Below are positions 1 through 9,599 of a stretch of 64,000 bases of DNA, piece by piece (position 1 is the stretch's first letter; each line of letters begins with the position of its first letter). This DNA is from Cavia porcellus. Its lineage: Eukaryota; Chordata; Mammalia; Rodentia; Caviidae. The notes under the pieces were generated by a model. It was not told the DNA's origin. It made no database searches and saw only the letters and a program-made list of their open reading frames with translations. The stretch is taken from positions 63,426,001 through 63,490,000 of the forward strand of contig NW_026947489.1 in assembly GCF_034190915.1 (NCBI RefSeq), given 5' to 3'. Made by a program: the position numbers and the translations under genes.

Positions 1-79
1 CTATGGTTGTTGTTTTTATTTTTTATCTTTAATTATCTACTCTGGGTATTTTTCTACTAAAATCCTTTATTTTTAATTT

Positions 80-270
80 TTTTTTCCTTTTTATCGATAC
101 CAGGGATCAAAGTCACGACCACCTGCTTGCAAGGCAGGTGCTTATGCCGCTGAGCTAAATCCCCAGCCCAAACTTTTATCCTTTTTTTTTTTGTCAGTAC
201 TGGGGATTAAACTCACGACCATGCACTTGCAAGGCAGGCGCTTATGCTGCTGAGCTAAATCCCCAGCCCC
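80..270 (-). mobile_element. Two adjacent ID-like SINEs, minus strand
   Basis: Two antisense copies (about 80-170 and 181-270) each read 'gctgagctaaatccccagcc', the complement of the A-box half, preceded by the B-box half and a T-rich tail. The left copy keeps the 'atcgatacc' tail of the young subfamily. Confidence 0.85.
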
Positions 271-298
271 TAAAATCCTTTATTATTATTATTATTAG

Positions 299-444
299 TC
301 TTTTTGAGAGAAGGTCTTGCTATTTGGTTGAGGCTGGCCTTGGGCTCACTTTGTAGCCCAGGCTGACCTCGAACTTACAATGATCTCACAATGTCTCAGC
401 CTTCCAAGTGCTGAAATTACTGGAGTGTGCCACCACATGGGCTC
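299..444 (-). mobile_element. B1-like SINE, minus strand
   Basis: 'gaggctggccttgggctcac' through 'gtgccaccacatgggctcc' is a complete antisense B1 with the internal duplication. Confidence 0.8.
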
Positions 445-749
445 CTTTTGTATTATTGAGAAAAGGTCTACATTAAAGGGTATCTATTTCTTGTAAGTGG
501 TAAAAGTAAGTAATTATATCATTAATTTGCCTTTGGGGGAATTGTCCTAATGGGTGCTCTCTGTAAATGTGTGTAGCATTTTGTTCTCTTACTATTTTTT
601 TCTTTGAAGAAACAAATTTCAACTTTCTGTAAGGCACTAAAATGCTTTTTATATTTGATGAGATTGGGCACATTCAGGGTAGTGTGACCATAGATAAGTG
701 CTTTTTTATGTTTGAGAATTAACATTTTTTTCACTCATATCTTTTTAAG

Positions 750-795
750 GAGCTCCCACCTTACCTTGACAAACTGGATGTCCCATTTCAAAGAG
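750..795 (+). CDS. GDPD1: GDPD1 internal coding exon (first one in the window)
   Basis: This 46 bp exon encodes ELPPYLDKLDVPFQR plus one base (phase 1). It is bounded by a polypyrimidine-AG acceptor (tctttttaag) and a GTAAT donor. GDPD1 (GDE4) is a membrane glycerophosphodiester phosphodiesterase with lysophospholipase D activity; it releases lysophosphatidic acid from lysophospholipids and N-acylethanolamines from their lyso precursors. By position in the protein, the segment follows the N-terminal catalytic half (His-Arg-Gly and Glu-Asp motifs), whose exons lie upstream of this window. The next exon at 12385 supplies the two bases that complete an Ala codon, so the two join in frame. If the gene has the ten exons I recall for human, this is the fourth; that number is from memory. 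Confidence 0.93.
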
Positions 796-1082
796 GTAAT
801 ATTTCTCATTTATGGCTTATGCAATGACATTAAAGTCTATCTGTACACGTATGGAAGTGCACTTGTGTTCTTTATACTATTAAGTTCTTGCTAAAAGTAT
901 TTCCTTCTATGCATGTTCTTTCAGGCATGCAGATGTGAAACACTGATAGTCATCTTACACTGATATGGTCAAGTCCAAAGATTTAACCAGCTCCTTCTAC
1001 TTAAATTCACATATACTTAATTTAAGCCTGAATACTAATTACAAGAAACTTGGGTATTATTAGAGTTCCTTTATATTTCTTT

Positions 1083-1165
1083 CTTTCTTTTTTTTTTTTT
1101 TTTTTTTTTTGTACCAGGTATTGAACTCACAACTTCCCTACACATGAATTGAGAGCATGCAGTAT
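1083..1165 (-). mobile_element. Partial ID-like SINE, minus strand
   Basis: A long T tract followed by 'gtaccaggtattgaactcac' is the tail and B-box half; the A-box half is not recognisable. Confidence 0.45.
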
Positions 1166-2220
1166 TTGTCTTTCTGTGTCTGGCTTCCTTTATTTAACAT
1201 AATATTCATCAGGTTCATCCATGTTGTTGCAAATGACAGGCTTTTTTAGTAACTGAATAATATTCTGTTGTGTGTACATACCCCACATTTTCTTTTCTAC
1301 CATTCATCCATCTACTGTTGGACATTTAAACTGACTGCATATTATAGTTACTGTGAGGGGTGCTAAAATAAACATGGAAGTACAGATCTCTTCCACATAC
1401 TGATTTCATTTCCTTTAAATATGTACTCAGTGGTGGGATTGCTGGATCATATAGTAATTCTATTTTTAATTTTTTAAGGAATCTGCTGTTTTTCACAATG
1501 GCTATACTAATTTTCATTCCCACTAACAGTGTGCAAGGAGTCCCTTTTCTCTGCATCTTCACTGGCACTTTTTTTCTTGTCTTTTTGATAATAACCAACC
1601 TATGGAATAAGGTAATATGTCATTGTGGTTTTGATTTGTATTGCTCTGATGATTAGTAACATTACGTGGTTTTTTCTGATACACTTTTTTTCCGTCTCAT
1701 ATACTTCGACTTTTTTATTTGAGACAGGATCTCACTATATAGTTCTGGAATTCTCTTGCCTCAGCCACCCAAGTGCAGGGGTGGACATGTACCACTACCA
1801 CCACATCCTGCAGTGCTTGGCTGTTCTTATATCTCTTTTTTAGAAAGGAATCTTTTAAGGTCTTTTGTCTGTTTTTTTGTTTGTTTGTTTGTTTGTTTTG
1901 AAACAGGGTCTTACTGTGCAGTTTTTTATGGCCCTGAACTCACTATGTAACCCAGGCTGGGCTCAAACTTGCAGCAATCCTTATACCTCAGTCTCCTGAG
2001 TGCTGGAATTACAGGTGTGTACCACCACACATAGATTTTTGCCCATTTTTAATCAGATTTTTTTTTGCTATTGATTTGTTAGATTTTCTTTTGTATGTTG
2101 TATATTAGCCCCTTGTTAGCTGTATAGCTTGCAAGTACATTCTCCCATTCTGCAGGTTGTCTTTTCACTGTTGATGATTTCTTTTGTTAAGCATGATCTA
2201 CTGACACTAATTTTCAAAAT
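1166..2220 (-). mobile_element. L1 3' fragment (ORF2 end and beyond), minus strand, with SINE insertions
   Basis: The minus-strand frame 1326-1598 contains LLYDPAIPPLSTYLKE and SIAIVKNSRFLKKLK, the recognisable C-terminal region of L1 ORF2. The line continues through 1680 and, after two SINE insertions, at 2036-2220 ('gcccattttt...ttgttagattttc'). It is 5'-truncated and dead. Confidence 0.8.
1709..2034 (-). mobile_element. Two B1-like SINEs inserted in the L1, minus strand
   Basis: Copies at about 1709-1830 (short, diverged) and 1864-2034 (complete, 'gaaacagggtcttactgtgc'). A (TTTG)n tract at 1873-1897 is the antisense tail of the second. Confidence 0.75.
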
Positions 2221-2229
2221 TTGAATTGT

Positions 2230-2328
2230 GGCCGGGGATTTAGCTCAGTGATGTAAAGCGCCCGCCTGGCAAGCAGAAGGTTGTGAGAGTGCAATCTCTG
2301 GTACCAAAAAAAAAAAAAAAAAAAAAAG
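2230..2328 (+). mobile_element. ID-like SINE
   Basis: 'ggccggggatttagctcagtg' through 'tctggtacc' and a 23-base A tail. Confidence 0.85.
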
Positions 2329-2385
2329 ATTAGACAAAATGAACTGTAACTACCTTATGAGCTACATTTAAAATTGGCTAATATA

Positions 2386-2452
2386 AGGCTAGAGTTGGAA
2401 CTCAGTGATAGAACACCTGCCAACTATACATGAGGTCCTGGTTCCTTCCCAG
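2386..2452 (+). mobile_element. 5' part of an ID-like SINE split by the first retrovirus
   Basis: 'gctagagttggaactcagtg' through 'ggttccttcccag' is an old ID body. Its last bases, 'cagcaccaaaaaaa', resume at 6267 on the other side of the retrovirus. Confidence 0.7.
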
Positions 2453-2817
2453 TGATAGGATTATTTCCAAAAGTTGAAAAATATTTCCAAAAGATGAGAA
2501 GTATAAAACAAAAAGCGGCCTTTATTCTGAGAATACGAAAGAGATGACCGGCACCCCCACCACTGGCGTCCGGTGATCTCTCCAGCGGACATGTGGCATG
2601 AGGCACATAAGTAGCCTCGGTTTGGGGTGGAACCTAAAGGGGGCATTAGGGATGTACATGTAGCCCATTGGTCCTAGGTTTGGCACCATAGGCAAATTCC
2701 CAGGGCCGGGGAAGATGGCGTCACAGGTAAATTCCTAGGGGTGGGGGAGATGGGGGTTCCTGCTTCCAGTTGAGGCTTTCCTGGCTACAGAGTCCTGTCT
2801 GGGCCAAAACCCTTTCA
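2453..2817 (-). repeat. 3' LTR of the first retrovirus
   Basis: On the minus strand the LTR starts TGAAAGGGTTTTGGCCCAG and ends CTATCA, i.e. TG...CA. It contains AATAAAGG about 65 bases from its end and a near-tandem 'atttccaaaag' pair close to the terminus. It matches the 5' LTR at 5810-6160 over almost its whole length, with scattered substitutions. Confidence 0.85.
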
Positions 2818-2836
2818 TATCCCGTCATGATTATTA

Positions 2837-3632
2837 TTATGAAAAGGGGCGAAGATTTTTCTCTTTAACTACTTCATGCTGGCAGAGGGTACTGTACTGG
2901 AGCCTAGGGGAGTTGACGGGATGAAGGTTGATGCCCAGGTAGATGCTGGTGCCAGGTGTTTTAGCCAGGACAACTTCACTGGTGAATGCACGTATGTCAG
3001 ACTGGAAAAACAGAGACAAGATGTTATGAGGAGACATGGCACTGTCATATTTAAGGACCCAGGTGAAGTAGAGGGAAAGGTGCCTTTGATTTAGACATGT
3101 CATTCTATCAGGACGACCTTGAGGTAGGAACATTTCCACGGTAAGGCAGAATTCTGAAAATTAAATGTGGGGTTAGGAGGAGTGAAGTTAGAGGTACTTA
3201 CTCCCCCATCTGAAAGCATAAAAGTTAAAAAGGGTAGGTGTGTAAGGCTTGTCTCTGGTATGCATGATGTTGGAGTCTGTAGGCAATACTGTTAAAGAGT
3301 CCTGCTGTAAAAATGATCATTAACAGAATGTAAGGAATTAGGAACCCAAGTGGATAACAAAACATGACTACCTGTGAGTTGTGGCTGTGAGGCCTTGGTA
3401 AGGCAGAGATGAGTAGGAAAAGGATGGTCAGATCTAGGGCCTGAGTGATGTGAAACCAGAATGGCAGTCTAGCAAATTTGATTGCTGTATCAGGTATGGG
3501 TCGCTGTAACTTGGTTGTAGTCCTTGGAATGATTTGCTGCAACAGAATTTTAGCAAGTATATCAGCAGTTTCCCTGGTTGTAAGAAAGGCTTTTATGTAT
3601 CCTGAAAAAGTATAAACAAAGTGAGAAGACAA
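2837..3632 (-). pseudogene. Degraded 3' coding remnant (env-like) in the first retrovirus
   Basis: Two minus-strand frames, 3225-3632 (135 codons) and 2837-3139 (100 codons), lie between the middle of the element and its 3' LTR. The first contains two hydrophobic runs (LDLTILFLLISALP and FLIPYILLMIIFTAGLF) followed by a basic, His/Arg-rich tail, as in the membrane anchor of an envelope protein. Both match the second retrovirus (30266-30725 and 29942-30217) collinearly. They are separated by stops and frame changes and are not functional. The env label rests on position and hydrophobicity only. Confidence 0.4.
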
Positions 3633-4576
3633 AATGTATCTGTCAGTCTTGACTAGGGTTACCTGAGAAATTGGTAAGTAAGAAAGGAAGGGGGTGGTCT
3701 TATATCACTGAGGAGAGGTTTACTAGCAATAACAGGTGGAAACTGTTGAGGCCTCAGTGTGTCTAAGTTAGCCTGTATATTTAGGACTGGGACCTGTATG
3801 AAATAGGCCCTGTTTGTAAATGGCATAGGTTGACCATCAATACCCCGTTACAGAGATTGAGGACTTAATATAGCAGCCTGAAAACTCAGGATGAACTCTG
3901 TATATATGGCCTCTATGTCCACACATATAGAGAATTGTCTTACCTGAGACTTCCGTGCGACTTGGACTCTGAGACGGACACCTTAAAGGGGGCTGTTGTT
4001 GCCCTGAACCCCCTCAGTCTTTGGCAGCAATTTTTTTCAGCGATGAATCTGGCAGTGTTGACATTTCCTGTGAGGGCTATAAGTTAGGATGGCTTACCCA
4101 CTCTCTGGTGGCTAGGACAGTCCAGCAGCCCTGGAGTAAGGTCTCAAAGAACACCAGGATGGGGCATTTTGTTGCCCAATGTCTTCTGCTACATTTGAGC
4201 GTGGTCCATGGGAGGGCTAGGCAGCTCCACCTTGTGTAGGTTTACCTGCCTCAGAACTCCAAGTGTCAAAAGTGTTAAAAATATGAAAAACCATAGTAAG
4301 ATCTCTCTAAGGTTTGAAGGTCAAGTTTTGCCTTTTTGTTTGGGATTTGGACTACAGTAAACAAGGCTGGTAAAATTATCAGGTGGCCAGTAACCTTGAT
4401 TAAATGCTTTGAGAATTGTAATAAAAAAAATAGCCATGTTTATCAATCAAAGCCTTTTTTGTTAAATATGTAACTAAATAATTCCATGCAACACCCTAAA
4501 AGCGTTATGCCATCCAGATAAAGCCCACTCTCTGATCTGACATGCCAATATTAAACTCTAGCATACTTACATAATT

Positions 4577-5048
4577 CTACTGTAGTCCAAAAGTGGCCCT
4601 TCTGAACATGGTGACTGTCCTGGCGCAAGCTGGAATAATCACATGGCTTGCTGGAAGGACATAGCGACCAAGACCTAGTATGGTGGGCTGGTGGTGAGAA
4701 TGCTGTAGGGGATAGAGAATTCCCCGGAGAAGAAGAAATCGGCGTCTATAAGGAAGCACTAACAGAGGGATTAGAGCTGCTGGGAGAGTTATGGGTCCCA
4801 GGAGACGGAGGGGAAGACGATCCCACAGCAGGAGATAATGGCAAGGAACCATTTTGGGGGTAGGGAGGTGGCGGCCAGGAAAACACCAGAGGGCAGGATG
4901 GAAAAGTTTGCGGCGCACTAGAGTTAGCTGAAAGTATCTGAGTGGGAGCACAAGACCTAATGAGAGACGGGCGTGTTCTCAGAATAAGAAAGGCCTGAAT
5001 ATAAGGGAGTTCTAATAATTTGTCGCTGGCCTGACAGAAATCGTACAA
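4577..5048 (-). pseudogene. gag-like proline-rich remnant in the first retrovirus
   Basis: The minus strand has a frame of about 100 residues (4746-5048) starting MYDFCQASDKLLELPYIQAF and passing into a Pro/Ser-rich tract (WPPPPYPQNG, SSPPSPG). It sits about 760 bp downstream of the primer-binding site, where gag is expected, and resembles the proline-rich region between matrix and capsid of gammaretrovirus-like gag. No capsid major-homology region or zinc knuckle was recognised. The frame is closed by stops on both sides, and no counterpart was recognised in the second element. Confidence 0.4.
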
Positions 5049-5789
5049 ATTCCTGAGAATGCAGGGGTCAAATGTTCCTTCCTTGGGCCAACGATTGCCA
5101 CTAAGTGGGTAGGTTGGCCAGACCTCCCAGCAGTAAAAAGGTAATTATTTAGTTTTTATGGTACTTTTAATTTTTAAAGTACATAAATTGGAAATTAGGC
5201 ATTGTAAAGGCATCTTTTGGGAGTTAGAAAATATGTTTCCCATGACTGATTCAGGCAAGAAATAGCCATGGTCCAGAACAAGCCATCACTCATTTGTGGC
5301 ACCACACAGCGGCTAAGATTCCAAAAACTCGTATATTCCATTCGTCACTGAGAGATTTACGAGTGGAGTTCACGTGGGGTCAGTAACAGTTTTGCCCGTG
5401 AAAGCATGAGGCTTTAAGGGAAGTGAGGGTCTTTCAGTGTGGGTGGTCCAAAAATCTCTGCTTTGGGCTATCCGAACCCAAAGAACGTGAGAGATTTTAG
5501 AGTGGGGACACAGGTTTGCCCAGAAAGAACCCTGCCCTGGGCTGTCCTAAGGATGTGAAAATGCCACAGACCCACAAGAACGGGGAGAACAGTCGACTGG
5601 GGCTGCCCAGTGCCAAGAATTCCCCAGAGAGTGCTCACCTGAAATCAATCTGGCTGATGGTGAGTGCAGGCGGCTGGCGACAGGGATGTCTTGGGAGAGG
5701 AAAAAGTGCGGAATTAATCCAGGATGTTATCTGGTTTGTGAATCGGCTGGGGACTCAACTGGGTGTGTCCCAGGATTCAATCACCTGCA

Positions 5790-5807
5790 GATCGAGTCAC
5801 GGCACCA
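5790..5807 (-). other. Retroviral primer-binding site, tRNA-His type
   Basis: Two bases inside the 5' LTR the minus strand reads TGGTGCCGTGACTCGATC. The first 15 bases are complementary to the CCA-terminated 3' end of vertebrate tRNA-His(GTG); after that there is a one-base slip. This fixes the element's orientation and marks it as a His-primed (HERV-H-like primer use) ERV. The primer type alone does not prove the lineage. Confidence 0.8.
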
Positions 5808-5809
5808 AA

Positions 5810-6160
5810 TGATAGGATTATTTCCAAAAGATGAAAAATATTTCCAAAAGATGAGAAGTATAAAACAAAAAGCAGCCTTTATTCTGAAAACATGGAGAGA
5901 GATGACCGGCACCCCCCCACCACTGGCATCTGGCGATTTCTCCAGCGGACACATGGTGTGAGGCACATAAGTAGCCTCGGTTTGGGGTGGAACCTAAGGC
6001 AGGCATTAGGGATGCACAGGTAGCCCATTGGTCCTAGGTTTGGCGCCATAGGCAAATTCCCAGGGGCGGGGAAGATGGCATCACAGATAAATTCCTAGGG
6101 GCGGGGGAGATGGGGGTTCCTGCTTCCAGTTGAGGCTTTCCTGGCTACAGAGTCCTGTCT
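5810..6160 (-). repeat. 5' LTR of the first retrovirus, lacking its outer 17 bp
   Basis: It is collinear with 2453-2800 and shares the duplicated 'atttccaaaagatga' motif. It stops at 'gagtcctgtct', where the 3' LTR continues with 'gggccaaaaccctttca'. The missing U3 end is replaced by the inverted fragment described separately. Confidence 0.85.
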
Positions 6161-6264
6161 CATGCCCCGGGGGACCGGGGTGTCTCTCCCCACATTCTCA
6201 AAATAAAGGTCATTTATATTACATACTTTTCAGTTGCTGCTCATCCTCCCCCACAGTTCTATCA
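6161..6264 (+). repeat. Inverted R-U5 fragment of a second LTR subtype
   Basis: Read on the plus strand, these 104 bp (catgccccgggggaccgg through cccacagttctatca) are the reverse complement of the R-U5 end of the other LTR subtype seen at 29532 and 32930. They are not derived from the R-U5 of the LTR they are attached to. The fragment ends ...CTATCA immediately before the CCCAG duplication. It brings an AATAAA at 6202-6207 into sense orientation relative to GDPD1. Confidence 0.85.
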
Positions 6265-6281
6265 CCCAGCACCAAAAAAAC
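6265..6281 (+). mobile_element. 3' part and A tail of the split ID-like SINE
   Basis: CCCAGCACCAAAAAAA continues the SINE interrupted at 2452. The first five bases are the retroviral target-site duplication. Confidence 0.7.
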
Positions 6282-6702
6282 CTTTTTGTTTTATATTTTT
6301 GATTAGAAAATTTTAGAAAGCCAAAAAAGTCAGAAAAAAATTTAAAGGTATTTGTCTCTAAGAGATATTTAAATCTGATGTGAGTTTCATGTTTGCCTTC
6401 TGGATAGGTAGTAGTAAGCTTATTTGGTCTGAGGAAATTTTTTTTTTTTTTGAAGTTTATAGGGTTACACTTGATAAACTCTGGGTGAAGTTTGGATTTA
6501 TGAAGACTAAGGAAATTTTCAGAAGTGAAATTTTTCCTGTCTTTTTCTTTGTAGAGCAATGCCAAATGCCAACAAAGGTTAAAAGATATTTTCAGGGGAA
6601 GAAAAAGATATTTCAGAGGAAAAGTTTCCTTTTTTTTTTTCTTTTCTTTTTTCTTTTTGGTTATGTATCTGCCTCATAAAGTCTTAAAACTATTGAATGT
6701 AA

Positions 6703-6834
6703 GCTGGGTGTCCAGTGATCTCAGCACTTGGGAGGCTGAAGCAAGAGGATCATCACAAGTGTAAGGCCAACCTGGGCTATATAGTGAGTTCAGTGTCAAC
6801 CTGAACTTCATAGAACCTGTCTCAGAAACAATGC
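6703..6834 (+). mobile_element. B1-like SINE with visible target-site duplication
   Basis: It is flanked by AAAACTATTGAATGTAA (6686-6702) and AAAACTGTTGAATGTGAA just downstream, a ~16 bp duplication with a few differences, so the insertion is moderately old. Confidence 0.8.
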
Positions 6835-6958
6835 AAAACTGTTGAATGTGAAGAGACGTTTGAGACATCTAACCCTATTTTCTGTTATACATTAGGAAAT
6901 TTAAATATAAAGGTATAAATTAACTTAACCAAGGTCATATCACAAATAAATGACAGAG

Positions 6959-7083
6959 GGGCTGGGGATTTAGCTCAGTGGTAGAACACTTGTCTAGCAA
7001 GCTGGAAGCCCTGGGTTCAGTCCTTAGCACCAAAAAAGACCAAACTTGCCCTCCCTGCTACTCAAAAAAAAAAAAAAAAAAAC
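6959..7083 (+). mobile_element. ID-like SINE, BC1-like body
   Basis: 'ggggctggggatttagctca' and 'ctgggttcagtccttagcac' are closer to the classical ID/BC1 sequence than the other copies in this window. Confidence 0.85.
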
Positions 7084-7084
7084 C

Positions 7085-7926
7085 AAATAAAACAAAACAA
7101 ATAAGTGACAGCTAGAACGAGCAGCTAGATTTCCTCCTTACTAGGTCAGTGTTCAGGTGGACCTACGGCCTCTCCCTGGCATATGCTGTCTTTATGACAA
7201 TGCTTGGAATGGTTGGGAGTCAGAGAGTTGCAAGGAGTAATAAAATTTCATATTACATTCAGCTCATAATTTACTTGATGTCACAAATGTGAACTTTACT
7301 GCATCTGAAACAGATGTAGTACTATGAGCACTTGACTCAGATTAGTCAACAATGTTTAGTTTTCTTGTGTCCTATTCCCCTGCTCAGAACTCTTGCTTAC
7401 TCTCCTCTCAATACTGAACAGATTGTTTAGAGTAAAGTTAAGTTTTAGGCTTTTTGCTTTCTTTGTGATTCACAAATTTACTGGGGAAATAATGACACTT
7501 CTAGTTTAATGACCCAGTTCAGGTTTTGAGACTAAGTTGTTAAATGAATTGTTTACTAACTGAGAAGTTGTATATAATGTGTACATTACAGTGTTCAGAA
7601 TAGATGGTCAAAGGAGACTCCCAACTTAATGGTTTTGCTTTTATTTGAATAACTCTGACATCAAATGCTATAATGTGTAACAGAAAAAAATATATAGCAC
7701 TGTGTAATACATTCAGCAAAAATTACAGTTCTGTGTAAGCAAAGTTTACTGTGCAAAAAAAGAAATTGAGGCTCTATGGACAAAATGTACAGAACTGTAT
7801 AAGAGAAAGACAAGCCCTAAATCTGAACAGTCGTTAAACAGGATGTTAAATGAGGAATATCTGTACTGTTTTCTCTAAAGGTGTTTTTTTGATGTGCCGC
7901 AGGCTATATTAAAAAGTAACTGTAAA
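7085..7926. other. GDPD1 intron, no recognisable element
   Basis: 840 bp of AT-rich intronic DNA with no SINE, no long open frame and no motif I could assign. This is one of the longest repeat-free stretches in the intron. Confidence 0.5.
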
Positions 7927-9390
7927 AGCCAGGAATGGTGGGCCATGCCTGAAATCCCAGTGCTCAAAGGCTGAGGCAAGAGGCTCACCGTGAGTTTTGG
8001 ACCAGCCTGAGCTACATCTCGTGACCCTGTCTCCAAAGTGTTAACCAAAGGGTTATCGTATGGCCTACTTAGAGTAGCCATCTTTTTAATGGACTGCATA
8101 ATTTGGATAATCTAGAGTTGAATGTAATTACCAGCTTTGGAGTTTCAGCACGCCCTGAAGACCATTTCCTTCATTCCATCATCTAGAGCCCATTGTTTGC
8201 CTGTCATTCCTATTTTCCATTATTTTCCTCTCCCTTTTCATAGTTTTCCCATTTCCTTAGTAGTTACCCTCTATGTTAGCAATATGGGACAACGTTTTCT
8301 TAAAAATGTTTGCGGTGCTGGGGATTAGATCTGGGACCTGGTGCATGCTGAATAAGTGCTCTGTCACCAGGCTTCACCTCCAGCTCTGCCCCTCCCCATT
8401 TGTCTTATCAGGATGACCCTGAACTCCTGGATTACAGGGGTCCTTCTGCCTCACCCTCTTGAGAATGTGGGACTACAGTGCACAGCAGTGCACCTAGCTT
8501 CGGAGCAAGTATTTGCTGGCATCTCCAGGTTACACCTCCTTCATAGACCCTCTCCTCAACTTCCTGTATTGGACTTCTGACTCCGAAGTTCTTTCTTGAC
8601 ACACTTAAAATTCAACATTTTATTCTCTCACATGCAAACCTACTCTGGGAGTCTCCCATGTCATTAAGAAGCAGGTTTTTCTACAGTCTGTTCTGACTGA
8701 GGCATGTGATTCATTGCTTTAGTACACACTTTATTCTTAGCATACATTTTAAATGTCTTATACCTTACTGTTAAATGAAATATTCTTAGCTGGATAGAGT
8801 GGCACATGCCTATGCCAGGGGGCTCTGGAGGCTAAGCCAGGAAGATTAATGGTTTGTGGTGAGCCTGGGCATCTCGGCAAGGCCCTGTCTCAAAAAATAA
8901 AAAGGGGGCCAGGGGAATAGCTCAGTGGCTCAATTGCCTGCCTGGCAAGTACCAGATCCTGAATTTGATTCATAGTACCCCTCCCGCACCCCCCCCAAAA
9001 AAAGCTGAGAATATAGCTCTGTAATAGAGTGCTTGCCCACCATATACAAAGCTCTGGGGTCAATCCCTATTACCACAAAATAAACAAATATGGTGCTAGC
9101 CTTAAAATATTACATGTGTAATTTTGGTGGCCCAGAATTAGTTTTGGGTGTGACTGACCTTTTTTTTTTTTTTGATGCCAGGGATCGAACTCACGACCTT
9201 GAGCTTGCCAGGCAGATGCTTATGGCACTGAGCTAAATCCCCGGCCCCTGACTGACTTTTTTTAAAAATTCATCTTTGCTGGTTGTAGTGGCACATGCCT
9301 GTAATCCCAGCACTCAGGAGACTGAGGCAAGAGGATCACCACAAATTCGAGACCAGCTTGGGCTATGTAATGAATTCAGGGTCAGGCACA
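7927..9390. mobile_element. SINE cluster: B1 and ID copies
   Basis: Copies, in order: B1+ 7927-8040; ID- 8308-8395 followed by a B1- fragment 8400-8500; B1+ 8788-8900; ID+ 8907-9004; ID+ 9005-9082; ID- 9160-9247; B1+ 9278-9388. Bases 8041-8300 and 8510-8785 between them show nothing assignable. Confidence 0.75.
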
Positions 9391-9599
9391 TTTTAGCTAT
9401 TCCCCACGGGAGTTCTTTTGACTGTTCGATTAGTTGTTCCATGCATGAAAGACTATAAAATTTTTATTTAGCAAGAATATCATTGCCCAAATGGATCTTT
9501 CTACGGTGACAGAAATGTTTTATATTTGCATTTTACAATATGGTAACCAATAGCTGCATTTGTCTCTGAAGGACTAGAAATGTGGCTAGTGTAACTGAG

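Larger units (their letters stand above)
2453..6264 (-). mobile_element. Non-autonomous endogenous retrovirus with a chimeric 5' LTR, in a GDPD1 intron
   Basis: The 3.8 kb element is antisense to GDPD1. It has a 3' LTR at 2453-2817, ~3.0 kb of internal DNA (2818-5809) and a 5' LTR at 5810-6160 extended by an inverted LTR fragment at 6161-6264. CCCAG flanks it on both sides (2448-2452 and 6265-6269). The insertion split an older ID-like SINE whose two halves rejoin cleanly when one CCCAG copy is removed. Orientation follows from the primer-binding site and from AATAAAGG on the minus strand of the LTRs. The interior carries only short broken open frames and I see no polymerase region, so it is a non-autonomous member that would have depended on proteins supplied in trans. 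Confidence 0.88.
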
